Shown here: in pieces, positions 57,617-64,000 of the stretch
Layout: each line of letters starts with the position of its first letter
Position numbering within the stretch: position 1 is the stretch's first letter
NCBI RefSeq assembly: GCF_900103935.1
Contig: NZ_FNIC01000007.1
Span: 62,001-126,000, forward strand
DNA length: 64,000 bases
Origin: Nocardioides szechwanensis
GTDB taxonomy: Bacteria > Actinomycetota > Actinomycetes > Propionibacteriales > Nocardioidaceae
Direction of reading: 5' to 3'
Notes under the pieces: generated by a model
Seen by the model: only the letters and a program-made list of their open reading frames with translations
What the model was told of the DNA's origin: nothing
Databases searched by the model: none
Made by a program: the position numbers and the translations under genes

Positions 57617-58267
57617 ATGACGTCGGAGCAGCTGCCCGGAGACCTCGGCGAGCGACTGGCCTCCTGGCTCGAGGGCCTCGGGCTGACCGAGCACCTGGGG
57701 GCCGCCGGGCTGCCGACCTTCGCCCGTGACGGCGAGGGCGGTGTCCACTGGACGGACCCGGTCACCCGCAAGCCGCTCGACGCCGACCAGCTCCACCAGC
57801 TCGACCGCCTGCTCCACCGCGAGGGCTCCGAGCCCGAGCACGCCGTGCCGGTGCCGCTGCTGCTGATCGCCCGCCAGGCGCGCGTGCGCCAGGAGCTGCT
57901 GGCCGGACCGTCGTACACCTACGAGACCCTGGCCGCGCTCCGCGGCGCCTCGGTCAACGCCACCCGCTTCGCGGTGCACAAGGCCCAGAACGACCACGGG
58001 CTGCTCGTCGTCGCCACCGAGGCCGGCACCGTCGTACCCGGCTTCCAGCTCACGGAGGCGGGCGAGCTGCGGCCCGAGCTCGAGCCCGTGCTCCGCCCCC
58101 TGCTCGCGGCGGGCATGGACCCGTGGCGCGCCTGGGCGTGGCTGACCCAGCCGGCCGGCCTGCTCGGCGGGCAGGTACCGGAGCAGGTGGCCGCCGACCC
58201 GGCGGAGGCAGACGTGGTGCGCCACGCGGCGGTGCGGCTCGCCGAACGGGTCGCCGAGTCCGCCTGA
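57617..58267 (+). CDS. Hypothetical protein with MbcA/ParS-like C-terminal part
   Basis: The 216-residue protein has a helical N-terminal part, then a central segment (LLIARQARVRQELLAG, TYETLAALRGASVNATRFAVHKA) like a helix-turn-helix and a C-terminal GMDPWRAWAWLTQPAGLLGG, close to the toxin-binding domain of MbcA/ParS/Xre antitoxins. No RES-domain toxin gene is adjacent. It could be a free-standing regulator. The gene is preceded by the thioesterase and followed by a terminator. Confidence 0.6.
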   Translation: MTSEQLPGDLGERLASWLEGLGLTEHLGAAGLPTFARDGEGGVHWTDPVTRKPLDADQLHQLDRLLHREGSEPEHAVPVPLLLIARQARVRQELLAGPSYTYETLAALRGASVNATRFAVHKAQNDHGLLVVATEAGTVVPGFQLTEAGELRPELEPVLRPLLAAGMDPWRAWAWLTQPAGLLGGQVPEQVAADPAEADVVRHAAVRLAERVAESA

Positions 58268-58285
58268 CAGTCTCCGGAGACGGGA

Positions 58286-58319
58286 CGAGCCCGGCCGACC
58301 GTGAGGTCGACCGGGCTCG
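58286..58319. terminator. Convergent terminator between hypothetical gene and katG
   Basis: CGAGCCCGGCCGACC (58286-58300) pairs with GGTCGACCGGGCTCG (58305-58319) with one mismatch and a 4-nt loop, in the 66-nt gap between convergent genes. Confidence 0.72.
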
Positions 58320-58333
58320 CGCCGCTGGCCGGG

Positions 58334-61061
<2,728 letters not shown>

Positions 61062-61067
61062 GCGAAT

Positions 61068-61096
61068 CATTCTGCCGCTTTTCTGGAACAAGTCAA
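61068..61096 (-). promoter_or_regulatory. furA promoter with FurA-type operator
   Basis: On the minus strand TTGACT (61096-61091) and AGAATG (61073-61068) are 17 bp apart. The TTCCAGAA in the spacer (61088-61081) matches the mycobacterial furA operator region. The start codon lies 6 nt after the -10, so the mRNA is probably leaderless. Confidence 0.75.
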
Positions 61097-61192
61097 GAAA
61101 GGACTCGCAGGCGGCGAGAGGGCGGCGGGACAGCCGGGAAATGACGAGAGCGGCCCGGTCCTGCCTCAGCAAGACGAGCCGCTCTCGATCGG

Positions 61193-61265
61193 TGGAGCTG
61201 AGGGGACTCGAACCCCTGACCCTCTGCATGCCATGCAGATGCGCTACCAGCTGCGCCACAGCCCC
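61193..61265 (-). tRNA. tRNA-Ala (anticodon GGC)
   Basis: The 73-nt cloverleaf has acceptor GGGGCTG pairing CAGCTCC (one G-U pair), a D arm, an anticodon loop ATGGCAT with GGC, and T arm GGTTCGAGTC. The discriminator base is A; CCA is not encoded (the next bases are CCG). It stands 131 nt upstream of furA, on the minus strand. Confidence 0.96.
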
Positions 61266-61353
61266 TCACGTCGAACGAAGTCTCCTTCGGACAACTCGCG
61301 GAATACTAGCCAACCCGGCACGCCCCACGAAAATCGGGGGGCGAAATCGCGGG

Positions 61354-61959
61354 TCACGCGGTGCGGTTGTAGGCCCCCAGCCGCAGGCCGCCGACCTCGG
61401 GATGCTCCTCGAGGACCACCCAGCCGCAGTTGGTGAGCCCGCGCAGAGTGTGGAACTGCTCGTCAGGCCAGCCCAGCATCGCGCCGGTCGCGACCCGGAT
61501 GGCGGCGCCGTGCGAGACGGCGACCGCGGCCTCCCCCGGCGCCAGGGCGGCGAGCAGCTCGTGCAGCGCCTCGGTCATCCGGCGGCGTACGTCGTCAGCG
61601 GGCTCGGCCCCCGGCGCGGAGTCGTAGTGACCGCGGCGGAACTGCTCGAACTCGACCGGGTCGGCGGCGGCGTACTCGTCGTGGGTGAGGCCCTGGCGCT
61701 CCCCCAGGTGGAACTCACGCAGCCTCGCGTCGTACGTCGGTGCGAGGCCGGTCGCCTCGGCGAGCGCGCCGGCGGTCGCCCGCGCGCGCACCAGATCGGA
61801 GGACCAGAGCAGGGTGGGACCGAGCTTGGCGAGCGCCTCGGCGGCCACAACCGCCTGCTGGCGCCCGACCTCGTCGAGCTCGACGTCCAGCTGGCCCTGC
61901 ACGCGCAGCCCGTGGTTGAAGGCGGTGCGCCCGTGGCGCAGCAGGACGAGCGTGCGCAC
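61354..61959 (-). CDS. Histidine phosphatase family protein
   Basis: The 201-residue protein has the phosphohistidine motif LVLLRHGRTAFN at residue 4 and a second His in AVSHGAAIR near 150, as in phosphoglycerate-mutase-like phosphatases. This gene usually follows rsfS in actinobacteria; a phosphatase role on glycerate or glucosyl-3-phosphoglycerate is often proposed, without proof here. The GTG at 61959 lies 2 nt after the rsfS stop. The longer frame continues into rsfS. Confidence 0.92.
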   Translation of the reverse strand: MRTLVLLRHGRTAFNHGLRVQGQLDVELDEVGRQQAVVAAEALAKLGPTLLWSSDLVRARATAGALAEATGLAPTYDARLREFHLGERQGLTHDEYAAADPVEFEQFRRGHYDSAPGAEPADDVRRRMTEALHELLAALAPGEAAVAVSHGAAIRVATGAMLGWPDEQFHTLRGLTNCGWVVLEEHPEVGGLRLGAYNRTA

Positions 61960-61961
61960 CG

Positions 61962-62339
61962 TCAGCCGGCCGGGCGGGTGAGGTCGGCCGGCAGCTCGAT
62001 GGTCGGGCAGTCGCGCCAGAGCCGCTCGAGGGCGTAGAACTGGCGCTCCTCCTCGTGCTGCACGTGGACGACGATCTCGCCGTAGTCGATGAGCACCCAG
62101 CGGCCGTCGCGCTCGCCCTCCCGGCGGATCGGCTTGGCGCCGATCTCGCGGAGCTTGTCCTCGACCTCGTCGACGATCGCCTTGACCTGGCGGTCGTTGG
62201 TGGCCGAGGCGAGGACGAAGGCGTCGGTGATCGCGAGCTGCTCGCTCACGTCGAACGCGACGATCTGCGTGGCGAGCTTGTCGGCCGCGGCGCGCGCGGC
62301 AGCGACGACGAGCTCGACGGCATGGTCGGTGGCAGTCAT
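61962..62339 (-). CDS. rsfS: Ribosome silencing factor RsfS
   Basis: RsfS binds ribosomal protein uL14 and blocks subunit joining when nutrients are low. The 125-residue protein shows [34 protein letters not shown] and [14 protein letters not shown], all typical of the family. ATG 62339 overlaps the nadD stop by 4 nt. It is part of the nadD-rsfS-phosphatase transcript. Confidence 0.96.
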   Translation of the reverse strand: MTATDHAVELVVAAARAAADKLATQIVAFDVSEQLAITDAFVLASATNDRQVKAIVDEVEDKLREIGAKPIRREGERDGRWVLIDYGEIVVHVQHEEERQFYALERLWRDCPTIELPADLTRPAG

Positions 62340-62953
62340 TGTTCTCCGGGGTAGAGGCGGTGCTTCTGGATGTACTGCACCACACCGTCGGGCACGAGGT
62401 ACCACACGGGCTGTCCGCGGCGCTGGCGCTCGCGGCAGTCGGTGGACGAGATGGCGAGGGCGGGGATCTCCACCATGGTCACCCGGGCGGCGGGGATCGA
62501 GCCCAGCACGTCGGGGTCCATGTCGTAGCCGGGGCGCGTGCAGCCGACGAACTGCGCCAGCTCGAAGAGTCCCTCCGCGTCGCGCCAGCCGAAGATCTCG
62601 GTCAGCGCGTCGGCGCCGGTGATGAAGTAGAGGTCGGCGTCGGGCATGGCCGCGCTGAGGTCGCGCAGCGTGTCGATCGTGTACGTCGGGCCCTCGCGGT
62701 CGATGTCGACCCGCGACACCGTGAACCGTGGGTTGGCGGCCGTGGCGATGACCGTCATCAGGTAGCGGTGCTCCGCGGGCGAGACCTGGCGGTCGGACTT
62801 CTGCCAGGGCCGTCCGGTCGGCGCGAACACGACCTCGTCGAGGTCGAACCACGCCTGCACCTCGGACGCCGCCACCAGGTGCCCGTGGTGGATGGGGTCG
62901 AACGTGCCACCCATGACGCCGACCCGGCGGCGTACCGGCTCTGCCTCACTCAT
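62336..62953 (-). CDS. nadD: Nicotinate-nucleotide adenylyltransferase NadD
   Basis: NadD makes deamido-NAD from nicotinate mononucleotide and ATP. The 205-residue protein has [12 protein letters not shown] near residue 15 (the T/HxGH motif), TGADALTEI near 118 and [13 protein letters not shown] near 168 (the SSTxxR motif). It is upstream of rsfS, with a 4-nt overlap. A small membrane gene precedes it by 36 nt. Confidence 0.96.
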   Translation of the reverse strand: MSEAEPVRRRVGVMGGTFDPIHHGHLVAASEVQAWFDLDEVVFAPTGRPWQKSDRQVSPAEHRYLMTVIATAANPRFTVSRVDIDREGPTYTIDTLRDLSAAMPDADLYFITGADALTEIFGWRDAEGLFELAQFVGCTRPGYDMDPDVLGSIPAARVTMVEIPALAISSTDCRERQRRGQPVWYLVPDGVVQYIQKHRLYPGEQ

Positions 62954-62989
62954 GGGCGGCAGTCATGCGAGCTCACTGAGGGGTGCCAC

Positions 62990-63148
62990 TCAGGTGTGCT
63001 CGCGTCCTCCGCCGAAGGCGACGAGCGCACCGATCATCGCGAGCAGGATGGCGATGGTGATCGCACCGACGATCCAGGGGTTGATGACCTGCTCGTGGTG
63101 CTCCTCGGCGGCCCGGCTCAGGGACAGCGTGATCTGGCTCAACGACAT
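62990..63148 (-). CDS. Small membrane protein upstream of nadD, 52 aa
   Basis: The frame starts MSLSQITLSLSRAAEEHHEQ and has one hydrophobic helix (about residues 26-45), with a polar His-rich start and a short tail GGREHT. TAGGCT lies 7 nt before the ATG. Many actinobacteria have a small membrane protein in this place before nadD. Function unknown. Confidence 0.6.
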   Translation of the reverse strand: MSLSQITLSLSRAAEEHHEQVINPWIVGAITIAILLAMIGALVAFGGGREHT

Positions 63149-63170
63149 GGGGCGCAGCCTATCGGGACCC

Positions 63171-63629
63171 TCAGCCCAGCAGCGACTCGACTCCGGCGAG
63201 GACCAGCCAGAACCGCAGCGTGCGGCCGACCAGGATGGTGGGCAGGAAGACGTACATGCGCATCCTGAGCGCCCCGGCGACGGCCGCCATCACCAGCAGC
63301 GGCGGCACCCCGGCGAACGACGAGATCAGCATGATCCCGCCCGAGAACCACGGCCGGCCGTCCATGCGGGCCTGCCAGCGGGCGTAGCTGGTCTTGATCT
63401 TGTCGCCGGAGAGCTTCTTCTGGACCCAGTCGGTCTCGATGCTGCGCCGGGTCGCCTCGTACCAGACGATCTTGCCGAACATCTGGCCCAGGCCGGCGGT
63501 CAGCGCCAGCGGGAAGGCGTGGCCGTCGCCGACGGTGGCCGCCATCCCGCCGAGGATCACCTCCATGTTGATCAGCGGGAACAGGGCGGAGGCGATGCTG
63601 ACCCCGAAGGTCCAGAGGGTCAGGCTCAT
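63171..63629 (-). CDS. Small VTT/DedA-like (YqaA-type) membrane protein
   Basis: The 152-residue protein has about four hydrophobic segments and resembles the YqaA group of VTT (DedA-like) membrane proteins: ALFPLINMEVILGGM near residue 15, GLGQMFGKIVWYEATRR near 45 and the final FLPTILVGRTLRFW. Role unknown, possibly lipid flipping. It lies 7 nt after the next gene on the same strand. Confidence 0.65.
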   Translation of the reverse strand: MSLTLWTFGVSIASALFPLINMEVILGGMAATVGDGHAFPLALTAGLGQMFGKIVWYEATRRSIETDWVQKKLSGDKIKTSYARWQARMDGRPWFSGGIMLISSFAGVPPLLVMAAVAGALRMRMYVFLPTILVGRTLRFWLVLAGVESLLG

Positions 63630-63636
63630 GCGAGCC

Positions 63637-64000
63637 TCATACGGCGGCGCGCTCCGGCACCGGGATCCCGAGCTGGAAGAGCCACCGCATCGAGACGCAC
63701 TTGAGCACCACGAGAGCCAGTGCGATCACCAGCCCAACCTGCCACCAGCCGGTGACCAGCAGCAGAACGGCGAACAGCGAGGAGTTGACGGCCTTGGCCG
63801 GCTTCGACCAGTTCCAGGTGTAGATCCGGCGGTCGACGACGTAGAAGTAGTTGGGGCTGCGGATCGGCCAGGCCAGGAACGCCAGCGACAGGAACATGTC
63901 GATCACCATGAAGTTGAAGAGGTAGACCGACACCGGGAGCACCATCTCGGGCTCGAGCCAGGCCAGCCCGATGTAGAAGGCGGCGCAGTTGATGCGGTCG
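63637..64000 (-). CDS. Partial membrane protein (5' end outside window)
   Basis: The frame is open to the end of the window; an ATG at 63945 is internal, since the sequence runs on upstream as INCAAFYIGLAWLEPE. It has several hydrophobic helices and the pattern SPNYFYVVDRRIYTWNW, ending RAAV. I do not recognise the family. It lies just upstream of the YqaA-like gene, probably co-transcribed. Confidence 0.55.
   Translation of the reverse strand, partial: DRINCAAFYIGLAWLEPEMVLPVSVYLFNFMVIDMFLSLAFLAWPIRSPNYFYVVDRRIYTWNWSKPAKAVNSSLFAVLLLVTGWWQVGLVIALALVVLKCVSMRWLFQLGIPVPERAAV

Noticed and set aside
61062..61259. Longer furA frame starting at 61259.
   Set aside because: It would include the tRNA and the -35/-10 promoter elements; the FurA family starts near ATG 61061.
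61193..61265. tRNA-Ala gene as an integration site for a mobile element.
   Set aside because: No integrase gene and no direct repeat of the tRNA end is seen on either side; flanking genes are the conserved ones.

Overview
The window is very GC-rich (codon third positions almost all G or C) and gene-dense, with many GTG starts, ATGA/GTGA overlaps and actinobacterium-specific families (DUF3097, DUF5709, SigE-family sigma, RsfS, furA-katG, a KstR-type box, a tuberculostearic-acid gene pair). It looks like a chromosomal segment of a Nocardioides-like actinobacterium (Nocardioidaceae). That placement is an inference from gene content and style; no rRNA gene is present. I see no transposase, integrase, phage gene or CRISPR array.

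The backbone is a long minus-strand series of housekeeping genes in an order widely conserved in Actinobacteria. Read right to left it is nadD - rsfS - histidine phosphatase - tRNA-Ala - leuS - degV - comEA - comEC - holA - (rpsT) - lepA - hemW - hrcA - dnaJ - rsmE - HIT - phoH - ybeY - CNNM/CBS protein - cytidine-deaminase-like protein - era - leuA. Accessory genes are inserted between these members.

Region by region: 1-5.3 kb holds the tail of a Rieske-fused FAD oxidoreductase, a DUF5709 gene, leuA with a leucine leader peptide, two tiny membrane proteins, a methyltransferase and a SigB/SigF-type sigma factor. 5.3-11.3 kb holds a cation/proton antiporter, a hemerythrin-like protein, a flavodoxin-like protein, two tandem septum-formation lipoproteins and a BrkB membrane protein. 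11.5-19 kb is the era-to-phoH block, carrying an inserted siderophore-interacting flavoprotein and a methyltransferase/oxidoreductase pair like BfaB/BfaA (10-methyl branched fatty acids). 19-23.6 kb is an insert in the conserved order: a copper monooxygenase-like lipoprotein, and a SigE-family sigma factor followed by two GerMN/Gmad2 envelope proteins. 23.7-31.4 kb holds rsmE-dnaJ-hrcA with a CIRCE operator, an iron-box-preceded DUF2470 gene and hemW. 31.5-39.7 kb holds a Tat-exported dioxygenase-like lipoprotein, a long-chain acyl-CoA ligase, an MFS transporter, a MOSC protein, a kinase and lepA. 39.7-49 kb holds a second APH-like kinase, rpsT, holA, comEC, comEA, degV and leuS with its own leucine leader attenuator. 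49-58 kb is a lipid/steroid-flavoured accessory region: SDR, PhoX, AraC regulator, Baeyer-Villiger-type monooxygenase, KstR-box acyl-CoA synthetase and thioesterase. 58-64 kb holds katG-furA, tRNA-Ala, the phosphatase-rsfS-nadD operon and membrane proteins.

Regulation is unusually legible. Both leuA and leuS are preceded by short reading frames with three consecutive Leu codons and by hairpins suited to ribosome-mediated attenuation. hrcA has a CIRCE element, the DUF2470 gene a DtxR/IdeR-type box, the FadD19-like gene a KstR box, and furA a mycobacterial-type promoter/operator. At least sixteen start codons sit 6-7 nt downstream of a TANNNT -10 hexamer, the layout of leaderless mRNAs, and this also settles several start-codon choices. 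Every stretch without a gene is shorter than 300 bases; what they hold (terminators, repeats, operators) is listed.
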